A stretch of 64,000 nucleotides of DNA from Nostoc sp. MS1. Lineage in GTDB: Bacteria > Cyanobacteriota > Cyanobacteriia > Cyanobacteriales > Nostocaceae. The stretch is from positions 4,027,501 to 4,091,500 of the forward strand of contig NZ_AP023441.1 in the NCBI RefSeq assembly GCF_019976755.1, written 5' to 3'. Positions within the stretch are counted from its first letter, which is position 1; each line of letters opens with the position of its first letter. Shown one piece after another: positions 16,932-25,491 of this stretch. The notes beneath the pieces were generated by a model. It ran no database searches. It was not told the DNA's origin and was given only the letters and a program-made list of their open reading frames with translations. The translations under genes and the position numbers were made by a program.

Positions 16932-17669
16932 ATGTCACTAACTTCCATTCCCTCGCTACGTGAGCAACAACATCCCCTCATTCGCCAACTAGCGGACTGT
17001 ATAGAAGCAGTTTGGCATCAGCATCTGGATTTGTCGCCTTACCATTTGCCTGCTGAGTTGGGGTATGTGGAAGGGAGACTAGAGGGTGAGAAACTGATAA
17101 TTGAAAACCGTTGCTATCAAACACCCCAGTTTCGGAAAATGCACTTGGAATTAGCCAAGGTGGGAAATATGCTGGACATCCTCCACTGTGTGATGTTTCC
17201 CCGTCCAGAATATGACATACCCATGTTTGGCTGTGACTTAGTTGGGGGTAGGGGTCAAATTAGTGCGGCGATCGCAGACCTTTCTCCAGTACACTTAGAC
17301 CGTACCCTACCTGAGTCTTATAATTCTGCGTTGTCAAATCTCCAGCCAATAGATTTTTCCCAACCGCGAGAATTACCAGAATGGGGTCATATCTTTTCTG
17401 AGTTTTGTATTTTTGTCCGTCCCAGTTCCCAGGAAGAAGAAACCTTGTTTTTGGGAAGGGTGCGGGAATTTTTGGAAGTACATTGTCAAAATGCGATCGC
17501 CGCTAGTCCCGTTTCCCCAGAACAAACACAGCAAATTCTAGCTGGACAACACAACTACTGTACCCAACAGCAACAAAACGATAAAACCCGCAGAGTACTA
17601 GAAAAAGCTTTTGGTGCAGAATGGGCAGAATATTACATGACTACAGTGTTGTTTGACCTACCAGAATAA
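16932..17669 (+). CDS. pcyA: Phycocyanobilin:ferredoxin oxidoreductase
   Basis: 245 aa, the usual length. PcyA reduces biliverdin IXalpha by four electrons from ferredoxin, first at the 18-vinyl group and then at the A ring, to give phycocyanobilin. This is the chromophore for phycocyanin, allophycocyanin and many phytochromes. His85 (in LDILHCVMF) and Asp102 (in MFGCDLVGG) are in place; these are the proton-transfer residues established for Nostoc PcyA. The C-terminal EWAEYYMTTVLFDLPE is typical. It is a stand-alone gene here. Its product feeds the cpc operon at the far end of this window, where CpcE/CpcF attach the bilin to CpcA. Confidence 0.97.
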   Translation: MSLTSIPSLREQQHPLIRQLADCIEAVWHQHLDLSPYHLPAELGYVEGRLEGEKLIIENRCYQTPQFRKMHLELAKVGNMLDILHCVMFPRPEYDIPMFGCDLVGGRGQISAAIADLSPVHLDRTLPESYNSALSNLQPIDFSQPRELPEWGHIFSEFCIFVRPSSQEEETLFLGRVREFLEVHCQNAIAASPVSPEQTQQILAGQHNYCTQQQQNDKTRRVLEKAFGAEWAEYYMTTVLFDLPE

Positions 17670-17913
17670 TTTTGATGGTAGAAAGCTAATTGGATATTGT
17701 TTGTGTTGGTTGTTGACGGTTGACAGTTGACTGTCAGCAGCCAACACAAGTTTATACTAATCCGTAATTCGTAATTCGTTATTAATACATATAGTAAATC
17801 TTTTGTCTTGTGCTACCACAATTAACCGCAACCTCTCTTTTGATAGAGGTTAACTACTTTTACCTATCTATAAGGTGGTTGTAAGTGTAAAGTTAATAAA
17901 TTAACCAAATATC

Positions 17914-18333
17914 ATGCCTAACATTGTGGAAACTGCTGTTAATGCAGGAAAATTCAAAAATTTGTTACAGGCGGCTGAAGCGGCACAAATTTTAGATGTT
18001 CTTAAGGGTGATGAAATTTTTACTTTATTTGCGCCTACTGATGAGGCTTTTGCAAAGTTACCACAGGGAACTTTAGATTCATTGCTGCAAGACATCCCCA
18101 AGTTAAAAAAGATTTTGGCATATCACGTAGCTTATGGTGATGTCCGATCTGATGATTTGGTGCAAATAGAAGAAGCAGAAACCCTAGAAGGTTCTGTTGT
18201 GGCGATTGAATCTAAAGATGGTAAAGTCAAGGTCAATGATGCCATAGTTTTGCAAACAGATATCCTTGCTGATAATGGCGTAATTCACGTTATTGACTCT
18301 GTTTTGATGCCAGCGATGGTGGCGGGGAGATAG
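17914..18333 (+). CDS. Fasciclin (FAS1) domain protein
   Basis: 139 aa, essentially one FAS1 domain. The family signatures are present: TLFAPTDEAFAKLPQGTLDSLL in the first half and LAYHVAYG, then NGVIHVIDSVLMP at the end. FAS1 domains mediate adhesion or protein contacts. No signal peptide is visible at the start, so this copy may be cytoplasmic or leave the cell by another route. It is common in cyanobacteria but poorly studied. The gene is monocistronic. It is followed by a run of GAGATGAGG-type repeats. Confidence 0.88.
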   Translation: MPNIVETAVNAGKFKNLLQAAEAAQILDVLKGDEIFTLFAPTDEAFAKLPQGTLDSLLQDIPKLKKILAYHVAYGDVRSDDLVQIEEAETLEGSVVAIESKDGKVKVNDAIVLQTDILADNGVIHVIDSVLMPAMVAGR

Positions 18334-18526
18334 GGGATGGGGGAGATGTGGTATGGCTAAACGCCACGCTTCGCGTAGCTTGCTTCCACGGAGTGGTACG
18401 GCTACGCTCACCAAGTGGGAGATGAGGGAGATGAGGGAGATGAGGAAGACATGATAGTAATAATTCCTTTCCATTTTTCATTACTCCCCCCACTCCCCCT
18501 ACTCCCCACTCCCCACTCCCCACTCC
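18334..18526. repeat. Hairpin repeat and purine-rich tandem arrays
   Basis: A palindromic segment (GCGTAGC at 18373 pairing with GCTACGC at 18401) is followed by GAGATGAGG nonamers (about 18420-18450) and CCCCACT heptamers (about 18485-18530). The last array supplies the final codon and the TAG stop of the minus-strand amylase gene. Confidence 0.6.
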
Positions 18527-19993
18527 CTACTCCCCTAATGCAATGATGCAACCACTACGTGAGGGGAGATTTAAAGAAAGTTGTTTTGTTTGTCCTGAGT
18601 TATCCCAGTTAATTTCAGCTTGTCCGTATAGTAGCTTGTTGGGTTGAGTTTGCAAGCTAGCAGTATCTACGTTAGCGTGGGCAGAAGCTGTACCGACATT
18701 CAAGGCAATAATTAACTCTTCTTTACCCAAGGTACGGGCAAAAACATACACTGCACCTTGCGCCGACAAGACTTGATAGTCGCCTGTGCGTAAGGCTGGG
18801 TAAGCGCGGCGTAGGGCTATTAATTGGCGGTGAGTGTGGTAAATTTCTCGATCCCAGTTGGCTTCTAAGGGGAAGCCACGGCGAGAGTCAGGATCTATTG
18901 CCCCTGGTAAACCAACTTCATCGCCATAGTAGATACTCGGCGCACCAGGAAATGTCAGCAGTAATAAAGTGGCTAACTCTATACTTGGTTTATCTCCGCC
19001 AGCAATGCTTAAGAGTCTGGCTGTGTCATGGCTGGCTAACAAGTTAAGTTGGGTTAGCTGAATTTCCCAAGGATAAAATTGTAGTAATTCCTGAATTTTG
19101 GCGGCGTATTCGGCGGCGAATAGGGGTGGATAGGGTTGATAATCACGGCTTTGGACTTGTTCTAAGACTACGCGATCGCCTGCGGTAAAGGCAATTGTTG
19201 GCCCAGCAAATAAGTAGTTCATTACGCCGTCAAATTGTGTCCCATCTAGCCACTCGCGGGAGTCTCCCCACACTTCCCCCACAATATAAGCTTCGGGGTT
19301 GATGGCTTTGACGCGATCGCGAAATTCTTGCCAAAAACCCGGAGTCGTAATTTCAAATGGTACATCCAATCGCCAGCCATCAATGCCGAATTTAATCCAA
19401 TATTCGGCAATTTCCATGATGTATTCCCGCACTTCTGGGTTGTCGTGGTTAAATACAGGCAAAGCGCGGTTATCAGCCCAGCCTACATAGTTTGCAGGAA
19501 ACTCACCATTATAGGGTGAGAGAGGCCAGGCTTCGATTTTGAACCAATTTACCCAAGGAGATTGGGGGCCATTTTCTAAAACGTCGTGAAAAAAGAAAAA
19601 TCCTCGGCTGGAATGATTAAATACTCCATCAAGGACAACTTTTATATTCCGCTCATGGGCTGCGTCTAATAATTCCTTAAAGGCTGAATTACCCCCCAAC
19701 ATTGGGTCTACTTGATAATAGTCGTGGGTATGATAGCGGTGATTGCTGGCAGATTGAAAGATGGGTGTAAAGTAGATGGCATCTATGCCCAAATCTTGAA
19801 TGTAGTCCAACTGCTCCATAATGCCCCATAAATCACCGCCTTTGTAACCTTGTAGTGTGGGCATTGCATCCCAGTCTTCCCAACGCGCATCACGTAGTAG
19901 ACGCTTTCGGGGCTGTTTGCTTCTAGCAAAGCGGTCTGGAAAGATTTGGTAGAATACAGCGTGCTTCACCCAGTCTGGTGTTTGAATTTGCAT
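18527..19993 (-). CDS. GH13 alpha-amylase family glycosidase (neopullulanase/cyclomaltodextrinase type)
   Basis: 488 aa. The (beta/alpha)8 regions of GH13 are visible in order: DGVFNHS (region I), GWRLDVPFE with the nucleophile Asp (region II), VGEVWG with the acid/base Glu (region III) and LASHDTARLL with the third Asp (region IV). The N-terminus starts directly in the barrel (VKHAVFYQIFPDRFARS), without the extra N-domain that typical cyclomaltodextrinases carry and without a signal peptide. A cytoplasmic role in glycogen or maltodextrin breakdown is therefore likely. The stop codon and the last Glu codon lie in a GGGGAGTAG repeat. Exact specificity (alpha-1,4, alpha-1,6 or cyclodextrins) cannot be read from sequence. 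Confidence 0.88.
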   Translation of the reverse strand: MQIQTPDWVKHAVFYQIFPDRFARSKQPRKRLLRDARWEDWDAMPTLQGYKGGDLWGIMEQLDYIQDLGIDAIYFTPIFQSASNHRYHTHDYYQVDPMLGGNSAFKELLDAAHERNIKVVLDGVFNHSSRGFFFFHDVLENGPQSPWVNWFKIEAWPLSPYNGEFPANYVGWADNRALPVFNHDNPEVREYIMEIAEYWIKFGIDGWRLDVPFEITTPGFWQEFRDRVKAINPEAYIVGEVWGDSREWLDGTQFDGVMNYLFAGPTIAFTAGDRVVLEQVQSRDYQPYPPLFAAEYAAKIQELLQFYPWEIQLTQLNLLASHDTARLLSIAGGDKPSIELATLLLLTFPGAPSIYYGDEVGLPGAIDPDSRRGFPLEANWDREIYHTHRQLIALRRAYPALRTGDYQVLSAQGAVYVFARTLGKEELIIALNVGTASAHANVDTASLQTQPNKLLYGQAEINWDNSGQTKQLSLNLPSRSGCIIALGE

Positions 19994-20354
19994 GATTTCC
20001 CCTTGATACCTTCAGGTGCGATCGTTACAAATACTTACCCATTTGCGATTCTCACCTGTGGTAGAAAATTTACAGTCATTAGTCATTAGTCATTAATTAT
20101 TCTCCCTTACTCCCCTGCCACCTTATCCCTCTTAAAGGCAGGTTTTTAATCAAGTAATTAAGTGAGGAGTGTAAGATTCACGAAATTATTAAAGTTTCAT
20201 CTACCCCTACACCCCTATAACACCACTTGCTTTAAGCCTGAAAACCCGTCTAATGCAGGGATGCCCTTGATACTTTTACATTCTAAAACTAGGCTAGAAC
20301 CCTTGATTTAACAATAAAAAACTATAAAAATGAGTAACTTGGTCACGCCTCTTT
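19994..20354. other. Intergenic region without genes
   Basis: 361 bases holding a short GTCATTA heptamer array near 20075-20095 and AT-rich sequence. It lies between two minus-strand genes, so it contains the 5' region of the amylase gene and the 3' end of the glycosyltransferase region. Nothing else is recognised. Confidence 0.35.
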
Positions 20355-21305
20355 TTACTTTGACCGGGGCTGTGCGTAAGTGGGCGAGCTACGATAGTAC
20401 CAAGCTTCAGGAATCAAATCATACTCACCGGCTTGTTGTGCAGGGAAATCGCCAGCTTCAATTCTGGCAATAATGTTTGGTAAGGCTGCAAGAAATGCCG
20501 GACTTCTATCTTTAGGGTGTAGTGTCCATGCAGCAGGATTAGTTAGATTTGCCCTAAAATAGTCTGTCTGTTGTAGTTTGAGAGTTACCATAATTTCCCA
20601 GGAATCTAACTTACCTTTACCAGTAAGATTATTTAGAACAGTTTTTAATGGGGTGGGTAAGCTATTTATCCATGTTGTTTTGTAGTCACGCCAAAGCACA
20701 GGCATGGGAAGAAACTTATCAAAACGTTTGCAATTTATTAAATAAGCTCTACTGCCAAAGGTTTTAAAAACATCATAAGGCTCTGTCTTTTTCTTATTTG
20801 TTGGTGGGCCTGCTAGTGGTCTAACAAACATCATTTGTGGATTTTCTTCCATTAATTTAACGGCTTCGGCAATCCAATTATGATTGGGTTTTTGATACAT
20901 CAACATATCACTATCGAAGTGCAACATATAATCGCTTTTACACTCTTCGATGCTAAAAATAGACCCTAAAATTGGATAACCTTTATAGTTATGAGTAAAG
21001 CGAATTGGTGTACCGAAATGTTTCTTGTAAACTTGGTTATGATAATCGGCATCGTAATTTATATCGACGACACGATCCACAACACCTGCTCGCAATAACT
21101 TTTCTGTACATTCGCGCAATTCTTCCATTGTGCCGATAAAAGGACGAGTTACCTTATCTCCCATCAATGGTGCTGTGTCAACTGCTAGAACTACCTCTTC
21201 AAAAGGGAAATTATTCACTTTCACTAAATGAGGAATTGTGTGTAACAGGAAAGTTGTATCTGGACGCGCTACAAAAATCCATAGTGAACAAGTGGGATTT
21301 GTCAC
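20355..21305 (-). CDS. Glycosyltransferase-like protein (GT-A fold, DxD)
   Basis: About 316 aa. The DSD in MLHFDSDMLMY is the DxD metal/nucleotide-sugar motif of GT-A glycosyltransferases, preceded by a Rossmann-like beta-alpha pattern (FEEVVLAVDTAP). There is no membrane segment. GTG at 21305 is chosen because AGGAGA stands 9 bases upstream; an ATG seven codons earlier (21326) has no such site and would place AGGAGA inside the gene. Donor and acceptor are unknown. It is an orphan, not part of a visible polysaccharide cluster. Identification rests on the DxD context and overall pattern. Confidence 0.65.
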   Translation of the reverse strand: MTNPTCSLWIFVARPDTTFLLHTIPHLVKVNNFPFEEVVLAVDTAPLMGDKVTRPFIGTMEELRECTEKLLRAGVVDRVVDINYDADYHNQVYKKHFGTPIRFTHNYKGYPILGSIFSIEECKSDYMLHFDSDMLMYQKPNHNWIAEAVKLMEENPQMMFVRPLAGPPTNKKKTEPYDVFKTFGSRAYLINCKRFDKFLPMPVLWRDYKTTWINSLPTPLKTVLNNLTGKGKLDSWEIMVTLKLQQTDYFRANLTNPAAWTLHPKDRSPAFLAALPNIIARIEAGDFPAQQAGEYDLIPEAWYYRSSPTYAQPRSK

Positions 21306-21407
21306 AATAAAAATTCTCCTGTGCATATTTGTACTTATTTTACAGGATATTACGAGAAGTCACTTAAGTAACTTCCTTTATGTACAAAATCCTTTTAAAT
21401 AAGAGGT

Positions 21408-21570
21408 TATTTATAAAGTAAAAATAAAATTACTGTAGGGTGTGTTAGGCGCACATTGGAAGATGATGTCTCACGAAAAGAATAACTTAAGAGCCTAACG
21501 CACCGCTAAATCATACGGTGCGTTAGGCTAACGCCTTAACACACCCTACTTAAGCTTTACTTTATAAATA
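21408..21570. mobile_element. MITE-like palindromic element
   Basis: Outer 15-bp perfect inverted repeats (21408-21422 and 21556-21570, core TTTATAAAGTAAA) enclose a second pair (GTAGGGTGTGTTA at 21435, complement at 21537). A central hairpin (GCCTAACGCACCG at 21493, complement at 21516) lies inside. No coding capacity. The nested structure and about 163-bp size fit a non-autonomous miniature element. No target duplication was established. Confidence 0.6.
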
Positions 21571-21784
21571 GTTTCTAAAACATGTGTGAAGAAGCGCACA
21601 ACCCCGCGCCTCTTCAGTAATAAACATTCTTGCGTGAGGAATTATTTTTTGAGTAACCAACCTATAGGCAAAATTAAGATTTCTTAAAAATTATTGTTGC
21701 GCGACTACCATGAAATTACTTAATCCTCAAAACTCAATTCAGATTATACGTAAGTAAAATCATTGAAATCTCAACTAGACTGGG

Positions 21785-22375
21785 CTATATATCTGCTATT
21801 CGCCAATAAATCCCTTGTGAGCGTTGCATGAGTTGGTTTTCTATTAACTCTCGTCGCAAAGTAGCATAGTCAGGATGGTAATTTTGCAGAATTGCATTTA
21901 CCTCCCGTTCTGGATAATTAACTCCCACATGGAATTGATTTACTAACCATTTGAGGATAACTAAACGCTTTTTGCGACTAGCGGGAATTTCTTTGAGTCG
22001 TACATTTGAGTTTTCCAGGAAAGGATCACCTTCAAAAAAGTTTTTGAGAATTTTTCTTGACCATGTTTCACTTTCCCCATTATTTAATACATTTGTTCTA
22101 TTTTTATCCTGAAAAATTTCCTTACCAATAGTTTGTAATGTGGTGTTATCCAATTTATAGAGGTAAGTATCATCTTGAGAACGCATACTGACTAGATTGA
22201 ATTTCTGTAACTTTGCCAGATGGTGAGATACTATCGACTCTTTGAGTTGCATCACCTTGGCCAATTCTTCGACGCTATACTCTTGGTTAGCTAAAATCCC
22301 TACTATTCTCAGGCGGCTCTCATCTGCTAAAGCTTTAAAGAAATTAATTAAAATATCAGGTTGTTCTAGTGGCAT
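21785..22375 (-). CDS. ArsR-type regulator with DUF2087 domain (copy 1)
   Basis: 196 aa. Residues about 1-95 form an ArsR-like winged helix (FFKALADESRLRIVGILA, SVEELAKVMQLKESIVSHHLAKL). Residues about 120-190 match the DUF2087 type (RKKRLVILKWLV, YPEREVNAIL, DYATLRRELIENQLM). The metal-binding ELCVCDL motif of SmtB-type sensors is absent; the position reads SVEELAKVM, so sensing by that site is unlikely. A palindrome lies immediately before its start codon, so autoregulation is probable. It is a close paralog of the gene just upstream and shares orientation and length. The ligand is unknown. Confidence 0.85.
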   Translation of the reverse strand: MPLEQPDILINFFKALADESRLRIVGILANQEYSVEELAKVMQLKESIVSHHLAKLQKFNLVSMRSQDDTYLYKLDNTTLQTIGKEIFQDKNRTNVLNNGESETWSRKILKNFFEGDPFLENSNVRLKEIPASRKKRLVILKWLVNQFHVGVNYPEREVNAILQNYHPDYATLRRELIENQLMQRSQGIYWRIADI

Positions 22376-22380
22376 AGGGC

Positions 22381-22412
22381 AATTCTAATTAGATGTGCAT
22401 CTAATTAGAATT
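22381..22412. promoter_or_regulatory. Operator-like palindrome of ArsR-DUF2087 copy 1
   Basis: Perfect 14-bp arms AATTCTAATTAGAT and ATCTAATTAGAATT flank GTGC, 5 bases before the start codon. The core TCTAATTAGA also occurs at the centre of the palindrome before copy 2, so both may be bound by the same or related dimers. Confidence 0.65.
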
Positions 22413-22449
22413 ATATCTAATAAATTAATATGAGTGTCAAAATCCTGTT

Positions 22450-22506
22450 AAGCTTTGTAGTATTCGCGTGTATCAAGGACTAGAGTCCTTACTACAAAGC
22501 TTTTTT
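22450..22506. repeat. Long inverted repeat between the two ArsR-DUF2087 genes
   Basis: 13-bp arms (AAGCTTTGTAGTA at 22450, complement ending 22502) enclose a smaller palindrome AAGGACT-AG-AGTCCTT. A T-run follows on the plus strand. It may terminate transcription from copy 2, though the T-run is on the other strand. The inner motif resembles dispersed Nostoc repeats. Confidence 0.5.
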
Positions 22507-22518
22507 CAATGACTAAAG

Positions 22519-23109
22519 TCACGTTTGCATTAACCGCCAGTAGACTCCATTTTCTCGTTGCATTAACTTATAACTAATCAACTCTCGTCTGAGAGTTGCG
22601 TAATCTGGATGGTAAAGATTGATAATGTCATTGACTTCGCGTTCTGAGTAATTAATACCTAACTCAAATTTGCTTACTAACCATTTAAGAATGACTAAGC
22701 GCTTCTTGCGGCTGGCTGGAATTTCTTTGATACGTTGGATTCCTTGTGTACTGTTGATATCTATCTCTAGATAGTTCCTTAAGACTTTGCTTTCCCAAGC
22801 TTCGATATCTACATCTTCAACTAACGAGGCAATTTTTTCTGGAGAAAGAATTTCCTTGCTGATACTTTGCAACACTTCACTATCTAATTGATATATCCGG
22901 CTATTGCCTTCTGGACGCATGGTGACTAAATTTAGCTCTTTGAGTCTGGACAGATGATGGGAAACTGTCGGCTCTTTAAGCTGCATCAGCGCCGCTAATT
23001 CTTCGACGCTACACTCTTGATTTGCTAAGATCCCTAAAATTTTCAATCGGCTTTCGTCAGCTAACACTTTGAAAAATTGCAGTAAGGTTTGAAATTGCTC
23101 TTGTTTCAT
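22519..23109 (-). CDS. ArsR-type regulator with DUF2087 domain (copy 2)
   Basis: 196 aa with the same layout as the adjacent copy: ArsR winged helix (FFKVLADESRLKILGILA, SVEELAALMQLKEPTVSHHLSRL) and C-terminal DUF2087 region with the shared RIKEIPASRKKRLVILKWLVSKF. The two copies share most residues in the recognition helix and the C-terminal core and differ most in the linker, as expected of an old tandem duplication. The N-terminal alpha-3 position has CSVEEL with one Cys, not a full metal site. A nested palindrome lies 14 bases before its start codon. Confidence 0.85.
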   Translation of the reverse strand: MKQEQFQTLLQFFKVLADESRLKILGILANQECSVEELAALMQLKEPTVSHHLSRLKELNLVTMRPEGNSRIYQLDSEVLQSISKEILSPEKIASLVEDVDIEAWESKVLRNYLEIDINSTQGIQRIKEIPASRKKRLVILKWLVSKFELGINYSEREVNDIINLYHPDYATLRRELISYKLMQRENGVYWRLMQT

Positions 23110-23123
23110 AATTTGTTATACTT

Positions 23124-23159
23124 AATTCGATCGCAATCTAATTAGAAGTGGATCGAATT
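23124..23159. promoter_or_regulatory. Nested operator-like palindrome of ArsR-DUF2087 copy 2
   Basis: Outer arms AATTCGATC and GATCGAATT (23124-23132, 23151-23159) share one exact centre with an inner TCTAATTAGA (23137-23146). The inner core is identical to that in the operator of copy 1; the outer arms differ. Confidence 0.65.
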
Positions 23160-23281
23160 ACTGATGCTGTATTCGTCTGATGCAGCACAAGCTCTGCTTT
23201 GGTGATTTTTGAATTAATGTTAATTTTGCGATTTGTTCTGGAGAAAGTTGAGTTTTCTTAAGTTGTTCTTTACATTTTGCT

Positions 23282-23497
23282 ATGTTGAGATTTGTACCAA
23301 GGCGAAAAAGAAAGCATCAGGGTATGCTTAGACAAGGTACTTCGCTTGTCCAAGCTGCCAGATTTTTGGGAATGGATCAAAGTTCTCTGTATATGGCTTT
23401 GCAAAAAGGGCAAATTCCCACGCACAAAAGCAATGGGCGGACAGTAGTTAGTCAAGGTGCGCTACTAGATTATCGAGCCAGGACAAGAAATTTGTAA
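23282..23497 (+). CDS. Small helix-turn-helix protein
   Basis: 71 aa, basic N-terminus then SLVQAARFLGMDQSSLYMALQKGQIPTHKSNGRTVV, which reads as a MerR/excisionase-like helix-turn-helix with a short wing. The ATG at 23285 region has no strong ribosome site. It is divergent from the ArsR-DUF2087 pair and could share its promoter region. Alternatives are a remnant of a mobile element regulator or a false frame. The domain pattern makes a real protein more likely than not. Confidence 0.5.
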   Translation: MLRFVPRRKRKHQGMLRQGTSLVQAARFLGMDQSSLYMALQKGQIPTHKSNGRTVVSQGALLDYRARTRNL

Positions 23498-24236
23498 GTT
23501 TGAAAGGAATGAGTTAGGGCGGGTTTTGCTGAATTTACTAATCAATATCCCGCTCAATGCTCGTTCTCACCTAGTTCAAGCGTAACGGAATGTGAGTATC
23601 ACGTCCTCCCCATCTTGACGTAGGAGCAGCTAATTATCTTGACTAAGTGCGATCGCGTTCCGCCCACCGTAGGCGATCGCTAATTTAATAGCTAATGCTT
23701 ATGTGTGTTGCAAAAATAGTTTTAAAGCTGATACCGCTATTCTTTAAATGATGACTTACACTTGGCAGTGCTTAAAGTATTTCTTTAGTTTCCATTTCTA
23801 GAAAAACTGAAAATATTACTTTATAAGAAGTTTTTTAAAGATATAAATTGAATGGTAAATCTTTAACTTTTTATCGTGATGTTTATACTTATTTTAACTC
23901 AATTATTACTTCAGCACTAAACAATTAAGTATTATTCTGTATTAAAGAAGTCTGTAAAATAAATTATGCCAATTTTTGAACTCAACGCAACAGTTTCTTC
24001 TCCTTGCCTCCTGCCTACACGGTGATAGGAGATTTTTTTAGTTGAAAGTTGCTTATCTGCGTTTGAGTGTGAGAAACAAAGAAACCTGGGGTAAGCTAGG
24101 CTAACACAGGGGTTGGGTACTCCCAGAAGATACCCTCCACACGTTAAGCTGGATAAAAGTAGCAATTTGTTGCACTTTTTAGATGAAATTAGCTATCCCT
24201 GCTAATTTTTAATTTTTACTCCTTGAGAAATCTGGA
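23498..24236. other. 739-bp region before terC, possible structured leader
   Basis: No convincing gene; a 77-codon minus frame has no protein-like pattern. The segment about 24085-24135 is more GC-rich than its surroundings and can pair (GGGTA at 24115 with TACCC at 24131). TerC genes in many bacteria follow a manganese (yybP-ykoY) riboswitch, but I do not see its full consensus here. Confidence 0.35.
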
Positions 24237-24959
24237 ATGCTAGACCAAATTTTTGATTACCTAAACTTTCATTTCAGCGTGGAAGCCTCTATAGTCCTGC
24301 TGATATTAGTACTTCTAGAGGCGGTACTGTCAGCAGATAACGCGATCGCTCTAGCTGCTATTGCCCAAGGACTAGAAGACAAAAACCTGGAACGCCAAGC
24401 CCTCAACATTGGTTTAGTCGTGGCTTATGTGCTGCGAATTACCTTACTGTTGACTGCCACTGAGGTACAAAAATTTTGGCAATTTGAGCTTTTGGGTGCT
24501 GCCTACTTGCTTTGGTTGGTGTTCCAACACTTTACTTCACAAGAAACAGAAGACGACCATCATCACGGCCCGCGTTTTGCTTCTTTGTGGCAAGCCATAC
24601 CCGTGATTGCGTTTACTGACTTAGCCTTTTCTTTAGATAGCGTGACAACAGCGATCGCCGTCTCTCAAGAAACTTGGCTAGTGATTACAGGCACAACAAT
24701 CGGCATCGTCACCCTGCGATTCATGGCAGGATTATTTATTCGCTGGTTAGATGAATTTGAAAACTTAGAAGACGCAGGTTATATAACTGTAGCTTTAGTA
24801 GGCTTGCGCCTGTTATTAAAAGTTGTAAATAATGATTTTGTCCCGCCTGAATGGTTAATGATTACGGCGATCGCCATTATTTTCTCCTGGGGCTTTTCTA
24901 AGCGTAGTTTCAAAGAATCACCCCAAGTAGAAGTAGAAAAAAGTGAAGTGTCGAAGTGA
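24237..24959 (+). CDS. TerC family integral membrane protein
   Basis: 240 aa with about seven hydrophobic segments. The family marks are present: LEAVLSADNAIALA in the first part and FTDLAFSLDSVTTAIAV in the middle, each with the conserved Asp in the membrane. A His-rich loop (EDDHHHGP, about residue 105) lies between them. TerC proteins are linked to tellurite resistance operons, to manganese export in several bacteria and to thylakoid assembly in plants. Which role applies here is not shown. A CAGGAGG heptamer array begins at its stop codon. Confidence 0.88.
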   Translation: MLDQIFDYLNFHFSVEASIVLLILVLLEAVLSADNAIALAAIAQGLEDKNLERQALNIGLVVAYVLRITLLLTATEVQKFWQFELLGAAYLLWLVFQHFTSQETEDDHHHGPRFASLWQAIPVIAFTDLAFSLDSVTTAIAVSQETWLVITGTTIGIVTLRFMAGLFIRWLDEFENLEDAGYITVALVGLRLLLKVVNNDFVPPEWLMITAIAIIFSWGFSKRSFKESPQVEVEKSEVSK

Positions 24960-25041
24960 GGCAGGAGGCAGGAGGCAGGAGTGATATTATCTCCCTCATC
25001 TCCCCACACTCCCCACTCCCCACTCCCCACTCCCTAACTAA
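24960..25041. repeat. Two heptamer arrays between terC and ndk
   Basis: GGCAGGA units (about 24960-24981) are followed by CCCCACT units (about 25005-25033). Both are 7-bp STRR families seen elsewhere in this window. Confidence 0.75.
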
Positions 25042-25491
25042 CTATTCGTGCAACCAAGGGGTTAAGTGTGGTTGCCAACTGACTAATTCTGCATCTGTAA
25101 ACCACAGACTGATTTCTTTTTGTGCGGTTTCTGGTGCATCAGAACCGTGGATGAGGTTGCGGCCGATGTTAATGCCAAAATCGCCCCGAATTGTTCCGGG
25201 TTCTGCTGTGAGGGGATTGGTTGCACCAATAATTTTTCTGGCAGAAGCAATTACACCATCACCTTCCCAAACCATCGCTACTACCGGGCCAGAAGTGATA
25301 AATTCAACTAGACTGGAAAAGAAAGGTCTTTCTCTGTGGACACCATAATGTTCTTCCGCCAACTCTTTACTGACTTGGAGAAACTTTAAACCCACGAGGG
25401 TAAAACCTTTTGTTTCAAAGCGACGTATAATTTCGCCAACGAGTTTACGCTGCACGCCATCGGGCTTAATTGCTAAGAATGTGCGTTCCAA
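25042..25491 (-). CDS. ndk: Nucleoside diphosphate kinase
   Basis: 149 aa, normal family length. NDK transfers the gamma-phosphate of ATP to other (d)NDPs through a phosphohistidine; the active-site His115 stands in NLIHGSDAPETAQKEI. The N-terminal ERTFLAIKPDGVQR and the central RERPFFSSLVEFITSGPVVAMVWEG are diagnostic. It is cytoplasmic. It is transcribed away from speA, and the 285-bp gap between the two divergent genes contains repeat DNA. Confidence 0.97.
   Translation of the reverse strand: MERTFLAIKPDGVQRKLVGEIIRRFETKGFTLVGLKFLQVSKELAEEHYGVHRERPFFSSLVEFITSGPVVAMVWEGDGVIASARKIIGATNPLTAEPGTIRGDFGINIGRNLIHGSDAPETAQKEISLWFTDAELVSWQPHLTPWLHE

Noticed and set aside
23932..24165. 77-codon minus-strand frame before terC
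   Set aside because: Composition is not protein-like and it covers the structured segment; a leader or repeat explains the region better.
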